Source of the DNA: an uncultured Pelagibacteraceae bacterium
GTDB taxonomy: Bacteria; Pseudomonadota; Alphaproteobacteria; Pelagibacterales; Pelagibacteraceae
Direction of reading: 5' to 3'
DNA: 64,000 bases
Assembly: GCA_902598735.1 (NCBI GenBank)
Contig: CACKCM010000001.1
Coordinates: forward strand, 62,001 to 126,000
The translations under genes were made by a program, and so were the position numbers. The first letter of the stretch is position 1, and every line of letters begins with the position of its first letter. This document shows, in pieces, positions 53,966 to 61,635 of the stretch. The notes under the pieces were generated by a model, which had not been told where the DNA came from, did no database searches, and saw only the letters and a list, made by a program, of their open reading frames with translations.

Positions 53966-54804
53966 TTATTGATGGAAAAAAACAAGCAAAGTTTATTAGA
54001 AATGAAATTAAAAAAGAAATTTTAGATTTAAAGAAAAAGAGCGGTAAAACACCCAGTCTAACAGTTATTTTGATCGGAGATTTTGCGCCTAGTTTAATAT
54101 ACGTAAAGAATAAAGAAAAAAGTGCTAGAGAAGTTGGCATTAACTCTGAAATAATTAGATATCCAAAAAATGTGAGTGAAAAAGATATTTTAGAAAAAAT
54201 TGAAGAATTGAATAACAACGACGAAATTTCTGGTATCTTAGTTCAGCTTCCTTTGCCCAGCCAAATAAGTAAGCAGAAAATTATTAATGCAATTAATCCA
54301 TCAAAAGATGTAGACGGTTTTAACCCAATAAATGTTGGTAATCTTTCATCAGGTTATGACTCAATCGTCCCTTGTACACCTTTGGGATGTCTATTATTGA
54401 TTAAAAAAATAGAATCAAATTTAGCAGGCAAACATGCTGTTATAATAGGAAGATCTAATTTAAATGGTAAACCAATGGCTCAATTATTATTAAAGGAAAA
54501 TTGCACAGTAACTATAGTTCACTCAAAGACAAATGATTTACAAAATGAGTGCCTCAAAGCAGATATTTTAGTAGCAGCTGTCGGAGTCCCAAATCTAATC
54601 AAAAAAGATTGGGTAAAAAAAAATGCAATTGTTATAGATGTTGGCATTAATAAGGTAGGAGAAAAAATAGTAGGAGATGTTAATTTTGATGAATTAAAAG
54701 ATAATGTTAAAGCAATTACTCCAGTTCCGGGAGGCGTAGGACCAATGACGATTGCATGTTTATTAAAGAATACTTTAACGTGTTTTAAAGCTCGCTTGAC
54801 CTAG
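53962..54804 (+). CDS. folD: Methylenetetrahydrofolate dehydrogenase/cyclohydrolase
   Basis: Interconverts methylene-, methenyl- and formyl-tetrahydrofolate. 280 residues. 'SLIYVKNKEKSAREVGI' (Tyr/Lys active site), 'GILVQLPLPSQI', 'PSKDVDGFNPINVG' and 'VIGRSNLNGKPMAQLLL' (NADP loop) are canonical; 'ITPVPGGVGPMTIACL' ends it. Overlaps convergent psiE by 20 bp. Confidence 0.99.
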   Translation: MIIDGKKQAKFIRNEIKKEILDLKKKSGKTPSLTVILIGDFAPSLIYVKNKEKSAREVGINSEIIRYPKNVSEKDILEKIEELNNNDEISGILVQLPLPSQISKQKIINAINPSKDVDGFNPINVGNLSSGYDSIVPCTPLGCLLLIKKIESNLAGKHAVIIGRSNLNGKPMAQLLLKENCTVTIVHSKTNDLQNECLKADILVAAVGVPNLIKKDWVKKNAIVIDVGINKVGEKIVGDVNFDELKDNVKAITPVPGGVGPMTIACLLKNTLTCFKARLT

Positions 54805-55171
54805 ACTTTTCAATTTTTAAGTACCTACTATTTCTAAATCTTATAATAACCGTAGCAATTGCAACAATTAAAATAGCTAAAGAAATATAAATTAAGTTTG
54901 CAGGGTCACTCTCTTTATCTTGTAATATTATGAACCGAGCAAGCGCTGTAATAGCTATGATTAAAGGATATGTTATTCTTACGGATTGAGTTTCCCAATA
55001 AGATCTCACTAAACCAATTACTTCGATATAAATGAACATTAAAAGCAAATCAGCTAATGTGATATCTTTGTTTTCGTACATTTCTTTCATTTCTAAAAAG
55101 AAAGCAATAATAGTTGATACAAGAACAACTATAACCGCAACTAACTGAATATTTCGAATCGAATTGTTCAT
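54785..55171 (-). CDS. PsiE-family membrane protein
   Basis: 128 residues, four predicted helices. 'LLLMFIYIEVIGLVRSYWET' and 'IRITYPLIIAITALARFII'-like 'RITYPLIIAITALARFII' match phosphate-starvation-inducible PsiE. No pho box is visible upstream; function unknown. Located between folD and argG, 22 bp before argG's stop. Confidence 0.88.
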   Translation of the reverse strand: MNNSIRNIQLVAVIVVLVSTIIAFFLEMKEMYENKDITLADLLLMFIYIEVIGLVRSYWETQSVRITYPLIIAITALARFIILQDKESDPANLIYISLAILIVAIATVIIRFRNSRYLKIEKSRSSEL

Positions 55172-55193
55172 CTGTAATTAATCTATCAAAAAT

Positions 55194-56378
55194 TTATGCT
55201 TTATTTAACTGTTTAGAGTGAAATTTTATGAAATTTTCAACCTTTCTTTTATTAAAGGTTTTATTCTCTTCAAAAGAAACTTTTTTCATTGAATAAGCTT
55301 TATTTTTCGTTCTTCTTGACAGAACAGTTATGTTTCCTTTGTATAAATTTAAAACAATGTCACCAGATACTATGCTTCTTTTTTTATCAATTATTTTTTG
55401 TAATTTAAGTCTTTTTTTTGAAAACCAATAGCCGTTATAAACTAGTTCAGCATATTCTGGCATTATCCTCTCTTTTTTGTGAGCGGTTTCTTTATCAAGA
55501 GTTACAGACTCTATAGCCCTATGTGCAGTATACAACAAAGTACCACCAGGAGTTTCGTAAACACCTCTAGATTTAATCCCAATAAATCTATTTTCAACTA
55601 GATCCACTCTTCCTATTCCGTTTTTTCCAGCCATAATATTTAATTTATTTAAAAGTTTTTCAGGACTTAATTTTTTTCCATTCACTGCAATTGGGTCACT
55701 GTTTTTAAAAGTAATTTTTACTTTTGTAGGTTTGTTAGGAGCTTTTTGTGGTGAAACTGTTCTCTGGTAAATAAATTCAGGAGCAGAGTTTTTTGGGTCC
55801 TCTAAAACCTTGCCTTCAGTTGATGTATGAAAAATATTGTCATCTACAGAAAATGGTGGTGCTCCTCTTTTATCTTTAGGAATTGGTATATTATTTTTTT
55901 TTGCGTATTTGATTAAATCTGCTCTTGATTGTAATTTCCATTCTCTCCAAGGCGCTATTGTTTTAATCTTATTTTTACCAAAATATGAGTAACCTAACTC
56001 GAACCTTACTTGATCGTTGCCTTTTCCAGTCGCGCCATGTGAAACTGCAAAAGCCTTAAATTTTTTTGCAATTTCAACTTGTCTTTTTGCAATTAACGGC
56101 CTAGCAATAGATGTGCCTAATAAATATATTCCTTCATAAACTGCATGAGCTCTTATCATTGGAAAAATATAATCTTTCACAAAGATATTTCTTAAATTTT
56201 CGATAATTATTTTTTTAACGCCTAATCTTTTAGCATTTTTTATAATTTTTTTTTTATCTAAAACCTGCCCAATATCAGAGGTGTAAGCAATTACTTCAGC
56301 TTTATAATTTTCTTGTAACCATCTCAAAATTATAGATGTATCCAAACCGCCTGAGTAGGCTAAAACAATTTTTTTCAT
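55194..56378 (-). CDS. argG: Argininosuccinate synthase
   Basis: ATP-dependent joining of citrulline and aspartate. 394 residues. 'LAYSGGLDTSIILRWLQE' (PP-loop), 'VSHGATGKGNDQVRFELGY' (substrate site) and 'KREWGAPPF'-region 'KDKRGAPPFSVDDNIFH' are diagnostic. It starts right after the stop of the IalB-like gene. argH is not in this window. Confidence 0.98.
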   Translation of the reverse strand: MKKIVLAYSGGLDTSIILRWLQENYKAEVIAYTSDIGQVLDKKKIIKNAKRLGVKKIIIENLRNIFVKDYIFPMIRAHAVYEGIYLLGTSIARPLIAKRQVEIAKKFKAFAVSHGATGKGNDQVRFELGYSYFGKNKIKTIAPWREWKLQSRADLIKYAKKNNIPIPKDKRGAPPFSVDDNIFHTSTEGKVLEDPKNSAPEFIYQRTVSPQKAPNKPTKVKITFKNSDPIAVNGKKLSPEKLLNKLNIMAGKNGIGRVDLVENRFIGIKSRGVYETPGGTLLYTAHRAIESVTLDKETAHKKERIMPEYAELVYNGYWFSKKRLKLQKIIDKKRSIVSGDIVLNLYKGNITVLSRRTKNKAYSMKKVSFEENKTFNKRKVENFIKFHSKQLNKA

Positions 56379-56879
56379 TTAGCTGCAAGCTTTTTTTGCC
56401 GTGTTATATGCTTTTGTGAATCCCATCATAGAATAGTGATCAGTGGTCTCAGCTCCTTTTGTGGTTCTTGCTTTTACTATTATGTCAGTTGCTCTTTTCA
56501 TTAATTGAATGAATTTTTTCTCTTCCTGATCATCTAACAACCAAGCAAAATCTTTTTGTGAAAAAAAAGAATATCTTCTTTTCCCAGAGCTAGCGGTTAC
56601 ACTTGATGTTTTATAATCATGGCCACTTGTTAAACTCACTTCATCTTTGATTTCTTCAGAAGGCCTGAAAGTTACAAATAACTTTGATTTATTTCTTTTT
56701 ACAGCAGCTGGCGCTCTTTTCGTCGGAACAGTTTGAGCAAAGCAAATTTTTCCCTTATCAGTTTCCGCTATAAAGCTTTCCCAGTTTTTATATTTTCCAG
56801 TCGATCTTGGCGTAACAGCAAAAGTATTAACAGAAAATAAACATAGGATTAGTATTATAAAAATTTTTTTAACTGACAT
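56379..56879 (-). CDS. Invasion-associated locus B (IalB) family exported protein
   Basis: 166 residues. N-terminal signal peptide (residues 1-21, FSVNTFA then VTPRS). The mature part has 'WESFIAETDKGKICFAQT', 'VTFRPSEEIKDEVSLTSGHD', and the ending 'HYSMMGFTKAYNTAKKAC', matching IalB-family proteins. Named from Bartonella but widespread in free-living alphaproteobacteria; no invasion role is implied. The argG ATG follows its stop directly. Confidence 0.87.
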   Translation of the reverse strand: MSVKKIFIILILCLFSVNTFAVTPRSTGKYKNWESFIAETDKGKICFAQTVPTKRAPAAVKRNKSKLFVTFRPSEEIKDEVSLTSGHDYKTSSVTASSGKRRYSFFSQKDFAWLLDDQEEKKFIQLMKRATDIIVKARTTKGAETTDHYSMMGFTKAYNTAKKACS

Positions 56880-56922
56880 ATTTTATTTTTATACTAAAAA
56901 TTATCTATTTCAATGCTTTGTA

Positions 56923-57960
56923 TTAAGGAGATGGATTTGGGTTATTATTATGGATAACATCAATCTTATTTAAAATTTCATCAGACAGTTCAATATTTAC
57001 ACTATTTATATTTTCCTTTAATTGCTCCATTGTTGTTGCCCCGATTATATTACTCGTAACAAAAGGTCTGGTGTTTACAAAAGCCTGTGCTAACTGAGCC
57101 ATTGTCATGTCATTTTCTTTAGCTAATTTATAATATTCCTCGTACGCTTTCATAGCTAAAGGATTAAGATGTCTTTCCCAACCTTTGAACAAAGCTTGCC
57201 TAGAATTTTTTGGCATTTGACCATTTCTATATTTTCCAGATAGCGCACCTGTAGCAAGAGGGTAATAAACTAGAAGTCCACATCTTTCTCTTATTGAAAT
57301 TTCAGACATTCCAATTTCATAAGTTCTATTAACTAAATTGTAAGGGTTTTGTACTGACATCATCCTAGGTAATTTTTTATTTTTAGATAACTCAATATAT
57401 TTCGATAGACCGTATGGAGTTTCATTTGACATGCCAATGTATCTAATCTTTCCGCTCTGAATAAATTTTTCTAGAGCTTCAAGAATACTTTCAAAGCTAT
57501 TCCACTCTCCTTCATCACTATCAATAGTATAATCTCTTTTGCCGAAGTAATTGGTTGATCTTTCGGGCCAATGCAATTGGTATAAATCTATATAATCTGT
57601 TTTTAATCTTTTTAAACTCCCATCGATTGCTTTTCCAATTGTTTTTTCATCAAAATTATTTCCCCCACCTCTAATCCAATTACATCCTGGACCTGCAACT
57701 TTTGAAGCTAAAATTATTTTTTCTCTGTTTTTTCTTTTTTCAAACCAATTTCCAATCATAACTTCGGTTTTGCCATAAGAGGCCGAGTTAGGGGGCACCG
57801 AGTAAAGTTCTGCAGTGTCAAAAAAGTTAACCCCTTCACTTAAGGAGTAATCCATTTGTTCAAAAGCATCTTTCTCAGTATTTTGTGTACCCCAAGTCAT
57901 CGTTCCAAGACAAATTAAACTTACATCTAAATCTGTTGTGCCTAATTTTTTAAATTTCAT
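56923..57960 (-). CDS. Aldo/keto reductase (Tas-like)
   Basis: 345 residues, NADPH-dependent barrel. 'NFFDTAELYSVPPNSASYG' has the catalytic Asp and Tyr, 'KIILASKVAGPG' the Lys, and 'DYIDLYQLHWPERSTNYFG' the His. The insert pattern and length match E. coli Tas rather than small AKRs. Natural substrate unknown. Confidence 0.95.
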   Translation of the reverse strand: MKFKKLGTTDLDVSLICLGTMTWGTQNTEKDAFEQMDYSLSEGVNFFDTAELYSVPPNSASYGKTEVMIGNWFEKRKNREKIILASKVAGPGCNWIRGGGNNFDEKTIGKAIDGSLKRLKTDYIDLYQLHWPERSTNYFGKRDYTIDSDEGEWNSFESILEALEKFIQSGKIRYIGMSNETPYGLSKYIELSKNKKLPRMMSVQNPYNLVNRTYEIGMSEISIRERCGLLVYYPLATGALSGKYRNGQMPKNSRQALFKGWERHLNPLAMKAYEEYYKLAKENDMTMAQLAQAFVNTRPFVTSNIIGATTMEQLKENINSVNIELSDEILNKIDVIHNNNPNPSP

Positions 57961-58005
57961 AAAATTGTAATAATTATAACAGTTTTTTAGGTCAATTTTT
58001 GCCTA

Positions 58006-58033
58006 TTGAAAAGTATTTAAAAAAACTTATATA
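58006..58033 (+). promoter_or_regulatory. Sigma70 promoter of the Bax-inhibitor-like gene, leaderless
   Basis: TTGAAA (58006-58011), 16-bp spacer and TATATA (58028-58033). The ATG begins at 58041, eight bases from the end of the -10, so the start of transcription should fall on or next to the start codon; there is no ribosome site. Confidence 0.65.
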
Positions 58034-58040
58034 GTTAAGT

Positions 58041-58793
58041 ATGGAAATCAATAAACAAAGATCAACAGTTCGTTCTTCAGCATCTGAAGCAATTATAGAT
58101 CAGGGCCTCAGATCATATATGCTTAAGGTCTACAACTACATGGCTTCGGGTGTATTACTAACTGGCTTCGTTGCATTGATGTTTTTTAAAATGGCAGTAG
58201 TTACTTCAGCTGAAGGCCAAATAATTGGATTAACTAATTTTGGTAATACAATTTATGCTTCAGGTTTAAAATGGGTGATAATGCTAGCTCCACTAGCTGT
58301 AGTTTTTTATATGAGTTTTGGAATAGCTAAAATGTCAGCAGCAAAAGCACAAACAACTTTTTGGGTTTTCGCAGCTTTAATGGGCGCCTCGCTTTCATCA
58401 ATTTTTTTAATTTACACAGGTGCAAGCATAACAAGAGTTTTCTTTATAACTGCAGGTACTTTTGGAGCGATGAGTATTTACGGTTACACTACTAAAAGAG
58501 ATTTAACTAAACTAGGCTCATTTTTAATGATGGGTTTATTCGGAATAATAATTGCATCATTAGTAAATATTTTTATGAAGTCTTCAATGATGTATTTTGT
58601 TATTTCAATTATAGGTGTTCTAGTGTTTGTAGGTTTAACAGCTTATGATACACAAAAAATCAAAAATATGTATTTAGTAAGCGATAGTGGTGAGCTGATG
58701 GGCAAGAAAGCTGTTATGGGCGCTTTAACACTTTACCTTGATTTCATAAATCTTTTCATCATGCTTCTGAGACTTTTCGGTCAAAGAAGATAA
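58041..58793 (+). CDS. Bax inhibitor-1/YccA family membrane protein
   Basis: 250 residues with seven predicted helices. 'QGLRSYMLKVYNYMASGVLL' begins the BI-1 domain; 'GAMSIYGYTTKRDLTKLGSF' and 'VFVGLTAYDTQKIKNMY' (conserved Asp pair region) are diagnostic. YccA-type proteins modulate FtsH or conduct calcium. Its stop is directly followed by that of the convergent DUF2794 gene. Confidence 0.97.
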   Translation: MEINKQRSTVRSSASEAIIDQGLRSYMLKVYNYMASGVLLTGFVALMFFKMAVVTSAEGQIIGLTNFGNTIYASGLKWVIMLAPLAVVFYMSFGIAKMSAAKAQTTFWVFAALMGASLSSIFLIYTGASITRVFFITAGTFGAMSIYGYTTKRDLTKLGSFLMMGLFGIIIASLVNIFMKSSMMYFVISIIGVLVFVGLTAYDTQKIKNMYLVSDSGELMGKKAVMGALTLYLDFINLFIMLLRLFGQRR

Positions 58794-59141
58794 TTATTTT
58801 ATAATTTTTAATCTATTCCAGCTGGTTCTATCTATTAGAAGATTTAAATTTTCTGACTTTTTAATCACTTTCCCGTCTTTATCTTTGATTAAATATTTTT
58901 CATTAAAATAATTTGGCTTTAAGTTTTTTGTAATTCTTAAAACGGGTTTATCAGATGCTTTTTGAAAGACATCAAATGAAACTTCTTTTGTTCCAGTTGA
59001 AAAAGAATAATCTTTCCATGATCCGTTTGAAACCATTTTCGCATAAAGATTTAAAATACATTGAAGCTCTTTCTTGATAAAAAATCTCTCTTTTTCACTT
59101 TTTTTAATATCGTTATTAATAATTAATCTAATTTTTTTCAT
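58794..59141 (-). CDS. DUF2794 family protein
   Basis: 115 residues, soluble. 'FFIKKELQCILNLYAKMVSN' then 'GSWKDYSFSTGTKEVSFDVF' match the alphaproteobacterial DUF2794 family (usual R-x-L-x-L-Y-x-R-M-V-x-x-G-E-W-R-D-Y pattern). Function unknown. It overlaps yciB by 4 bp. Confidence 0.88.
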   Translation of the reverse strand: MKKIRLIINNDIKKSEKERFFIKKELQCILNLYAKMVSNGSWKDYSFSTGTKEVSFDVFQKASDKPVLRITKNLKPNYFNEKYLIKDKDGKVIKKSENLNLLIDRTSWNRLKIIK

Positions 59142-59683
59142 ATTTTATACTTATTAATTAATGGCACTTGAAAAACCGTGAATATAAAAGTAATTGGTAA
59201 AATTCCCCAAACTTTAAAATTTACCCAAGTTATCTCCGGTTGAGTTCTCCAAACTATCTCATTCAAAACAGCTAAAAATAAAAAAAAATAAGCCCATCTA
59301 AAATTTAATTTATCCCAACCAATCTCATTTAATTGGAATGCAGTTTGTAAAAATAATTTAAGAAAGTTTTTTTTAAAAAATAATTTACTTATTATTAATA
59401 TGCCAGCAAAGATTACATTCACTATTGTTGGTTTCATGTAAATAAATACTGGATTATTAAAATACAAAGTAAGACCCCCAAAAAGTGTTATGATCACACC
59501 ACCTATTAAAGGAACATAGGGAATTTTTTTTTCAATAAAATACACTATAGCAACCGCTATAACCGTTGCTATGATTAATGGAGGTATAGCTACTATAAGA
59601 TTATTCCCACTTTTGTAGTATATTGTGAAAAAAATTAATAAAGGTCCAAAGTCAGTAATAAATTTCAAAAATGACTTATTCAC
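59138..59683 (-). CDS. yciB: Inner-membrane spanning protein YciB (IspZ)
   Basis: 181 residues, five to six helices, GTG start. 'FITDFGPLLIFFTIYYKSG' is the family start; 'VIITLFGGLTLYFNNPVFI', 'LNFRWAYFFLFLAVLNEIVW' and 'WVNFKVWGILP' follow. YciB interacts with division and envelope machinery and affects septation. It diverges from hspQ across 79 bp. Confidence 0.96.
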   Translation of the reverse strand: MNKSFLKFITDFGPLLIFFTIYYKSGNNLIVAIPPLIIATVIAVAIVYFIEKKIPYVPLIGGVIITLFGGLTLYFNNPVFIYMKPTIVNVIFAGILIISKLFFKKNFLKLFLQTAFQLNEIGWDKLNFRWAYFFLFLAVLNEIVWRTQPEITWVNFKVWGILPITFIFTVFQVPLINKYKI

Positions 59684-59762
59684 AACATATAAAGAGTAAC
59701 ATATTATTTAGTTTAAACAAATTAGATATTGATTTTAATAAAAAAATTACTAACTATGAGGT

Positions 59763-60086
59763 ATGGCAACAAGTAATAATGCAAAATTTTCAATCGGTGA
59801 AGTTGTTAAGCATCGCCATTTTGATTTTAGAGGCGTTATATACGATGTGGACTTTGAATTTAATAATTCAGAGGAATGGTACCAATCAATTCCTAAAGAA
59901 GTTCGACCAAGAAAAGACCAACCCTTTTATCATCTACTAGCTGAAAGTAATGACGTTACATACGAGGCTTATGTTTCTGAGCAGAATTTATTATTAGATA
60001 AATCCAAAGAACCTGTAAAACATCCACTTATAGAAGAAATTTTTTCGGGAAAAAAAGGCTCAAGTTACTTCAAAATTTCAAATTAA
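59763..60086 (+). CDS. hspQ: Heat-shock protein HspQ
   Basis: 107 residues. 'FSIGEVVKHRHFDFRGVIYD', 'WYQSIPKEVRPRKDQPFYHL' and 'AYVSEQNLL' identify the HspQ/YccV family, a hemimethylated-DNA-binding, Lon-specificity-enhancing protein. GAGG lies four bases before the ATG (TATGAGGTATG). I found no convincing heat-shock promoter in the 79 bp upstream. Confidence 0.95.
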   Translation: MATSNNAKFSIGEVVKHRHFDFRGVIYDVDFEFNNSEEWYQSIPKEVRPRKDQPFYHLLAESNDVTYEAYVSEQNLLLDKSKEPVKHPLIEEIFSGKKGSSYFKISN

Positions 60087-60123
60087 TTAGCTATCGCCTA
60101 AAATAAAACACCATTTATTCAAA

Positions 60124-60214
60124 TCTGTGACACAGAGATCAGCTAGATTTAAGATGTTTTAGCCCAATTGGGAATAAACTTCTTATATTACTCCCTCCCA
60201 TTCTCAGTTGGGCT
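60124..60214 (+). ncRNA. Candidate structured RNA upstream of ccmC
   Basis: The 174-bp hspQ-ccmC gap has a 15-bp stem (60161-60175, AGCCCAATTGGGAAT, with 60200-60214; two G-U pairs) around a 24-nt loop ending ACTCCCTCCC. It is preceded by the palindrome TCTGTGACACAGA (60124-60136). CU-rich, anti-Shine-Dalgarno-like loops occur in several alphaproteobacterial sRNAs. It could be an sRNA, a ccm leader element, or a terminator-like end of hspQ (there is no T-run). The strand is a guess. Confidence 0.45.
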
Positions 60215-60220
60215 TATAAT
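60215..60220 (+). promoter_or_regulatory. -10 box of the ccm operon
   Basis: Perfect TATAAT directly after the hairpin stem. Transcription would start near 60227, with a leader of about 34 nt carrying TTAAGGCAG before the ccmC ATG. The -35 region would lie in the hairpin loop (TCCCTC), with no consensus match. Confidence 0.45.
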
Positions 60221-60260
60221 AGAACTTCACAAAAAAAAAATATTATAGTAGTTAAGGCAG

Positions 60261-60968
60261 ATGTTTAATTTTTTTTACAATAGCAACATTTTTACTTGGA
60301 TAGAAAAATTAACGAATTTTATTAATTCTATCTTTTTTGCATTACTAATAGCAGGTTTATCATTTGCGCTGGTTTTTTCTCCACCAGATTATTTGCAAGG
60401 GGACAGTGTTAGAATCATGTATGTACATGTACCCGCCGCTTGGATAAGTTTAGCTTCTTTTTCATGTATAGCACTTTTATCAATTTTTAATTTTATTTTT
60501 AAAATTAAACACCTCACATTAATTACTAAAAGTATTGCACCTATTGGTTTGATGTTTACTTGTATTGCAATAGTTACTGGATCTATTTGGGGAAGGCCTA
60601 CCTGGGGAACTTTTTGGGCTTGGGATGCAAGAATTTCTTCTATGCTTATATTGGCACTTTTCTATTTAGCTTTTATTTTTATCCATAAATTTGTTTCAGA
60701 TGAAGACAGAGCTAATAAAATTTCAAGTATTGTTGCTGCATTTGGTTTAATAAATATACCAATCATAAAATACTCTGTTGAATGGTGGAGTACTCTTCAT
60801 CAACCTGCAAGCATAAAAATAACAGGATCAAGCAGCATACATTCTTCAATGTTAATGCCACTATTACTTATGTTTTTTGTATTAATAATGTATTGTGCGT
60901 TAATTTTTCTAATGAAATACAAGACAGAAATCATTAGAATCAAGAAAAAAAACTTAAAAAGATTATGA
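60261..60968 (+). CDS. ccmC: Heme exporter/handling protein CcmC
   Basis: Transfers heme to CcmE. 235 residues, six helices. The WWD domain is 'WGRPTWGTFWAWDARISSML'; flanking His residues are in 'RIMYVHVPAAW' and 'VEWWSTLHQPASI'. It heads the ccmC-D-E-F-G run. ccmA and ccmB are not beside it. Confidence 0.97.
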   Translation: MFNFFYNSNIFTWIEKLTNFINSIFFALLIAGLSFALVFSPPDYLQGDSVRIMYVHVPAAWISLASFSCIALLSIFNFIFKIKHLTLITKSIAPIGLMFTCIAIVTGSIWGRPTWGTFWAWDARISSMLILALFYLAFIFIHKFVSDEDRANKISSIVAAFGLINIPIIKYSVEWWSTLHQPASIKITGSSSIHSSMLMPLLLMFFVLIMYCALIFLMKYKTEIIRIKKKNLKRL

Positions 60969-61198
60969 TTAATGATTTAATTTTAATGAACGGTTACGGA
61001 ATTTTTGTGTGGTCATCTTTTATTTTAACTTTTTTAGTTTGTGGGATTTTTTATTATAAAACTCGTAAAACTTTAAAAAAGTATGAAGAGGAATTCGCTA
61101 GAGAAATTAGCGAACTTTCAGTTGAGCAGAAAAAAATAGTCCTCGAAAATTCTAAAATTGCATCAAAAATCTTATCTTCTTATAATAAAACTATCTAA
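60965..61198 (+). CDS. ccmD: CcmD-like heme exporter subunit
   Basis: 77 residues: one transmembrane helix (about 12-31, 'IFVWSSFILTFLVCGIFYY') and a charged, coiled-coil-like cytoplasmic tail. The G-Y-G-x-F-V-W-x-S start is typical of CcmD. It overlaps ccmC by 4 bp. CcmD helps release holo-CcmE from CcmABC. Confidence 0.88.
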   Translation: MINDLILMNGYGIFVWSSFILTFLVCGIFYYKTRKTLKKYEEEFAREISELSVEQKKIVLENSKIASKILSSYNKTI

Positions 61199-61206
61199 AG
61201 CATTTA

Positions 61207-61635
61207 ATGCTTCCTAAAAAAGTAAAAAAAAGAGCCTCTCTTTTATCAATATTTTTACTATTATCTGTAATTGGAGTTTTTTTGATTTTAAATGCTCTTA
61301 ACAAAAATATATTATACTTTAATTCACCTACAGATATAAAAATTAGCCAAGATATTAATTATAATAAAAAAATGAGAGTTGGTGGAATGGTAAAAAAAAA
61401 TACTCTCAATATTAAGGATCAGGAAATTAGATTTATAATTACTGATTTTAAAAATGAGGTAGAGGTAAGTTTTAAAGGTACAATACCAAACTTGTTTGCT
61501 GAAGGAAAAGGAGTTGTAGCAGAGGGGAAATTACAAGATAAAAAATTTTTTATTGCGGAAAGAATTCTTGCTAAACATGACGAAAATTATATGCCCCCAG
61601 AGTTAAAAAATATAATGAAAGAAAATGCTGAGTAA
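61207..61635 (+). CDS. ccmE: Cytochrome c maturation heme chaperone CcmE
   Basis: 142 residues. One N-terminal anchor, then the OB-fold: 'RVGGMVKKNTLNI', 'GTIPNLFAEGKGVVAEGKL', and the heme-binding 'LAKHDENYMPPE' with covalent His124 and Tyr128. The start overlaps no gene (8 bp after ccmD); the 3' end overlaps ccmF by 11 bp. Confidence 0.98.
   Translation: MLPKKVKKRASLLSIFLLLSVIGVFLILNALNKNILYFNSPTDIKISQDINYNKKMRVGGMVKKNTLNIKDQEIRFIITDFKNEVEVSFKGTIPNLFAEGKGVVAEGKLQDKKFFIAERILAKHDENYMPPELKNIMKENAE

Noticed and set aside
59671-59940. 89-codon plus-strand frame beginning near the yciB start
   Set aside because: It overlaps hspQ in another frame, matches no family and its N-terminal part has no ribosome site; hspQ is certain.
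60087-60260. Possible 6S RNA, tmRNA or SRP RNA
   Set aside because: No long closing stem with a central bubble, no tRNA-like end and no SRP tetraloop motif; only the single long hairpin is supported.
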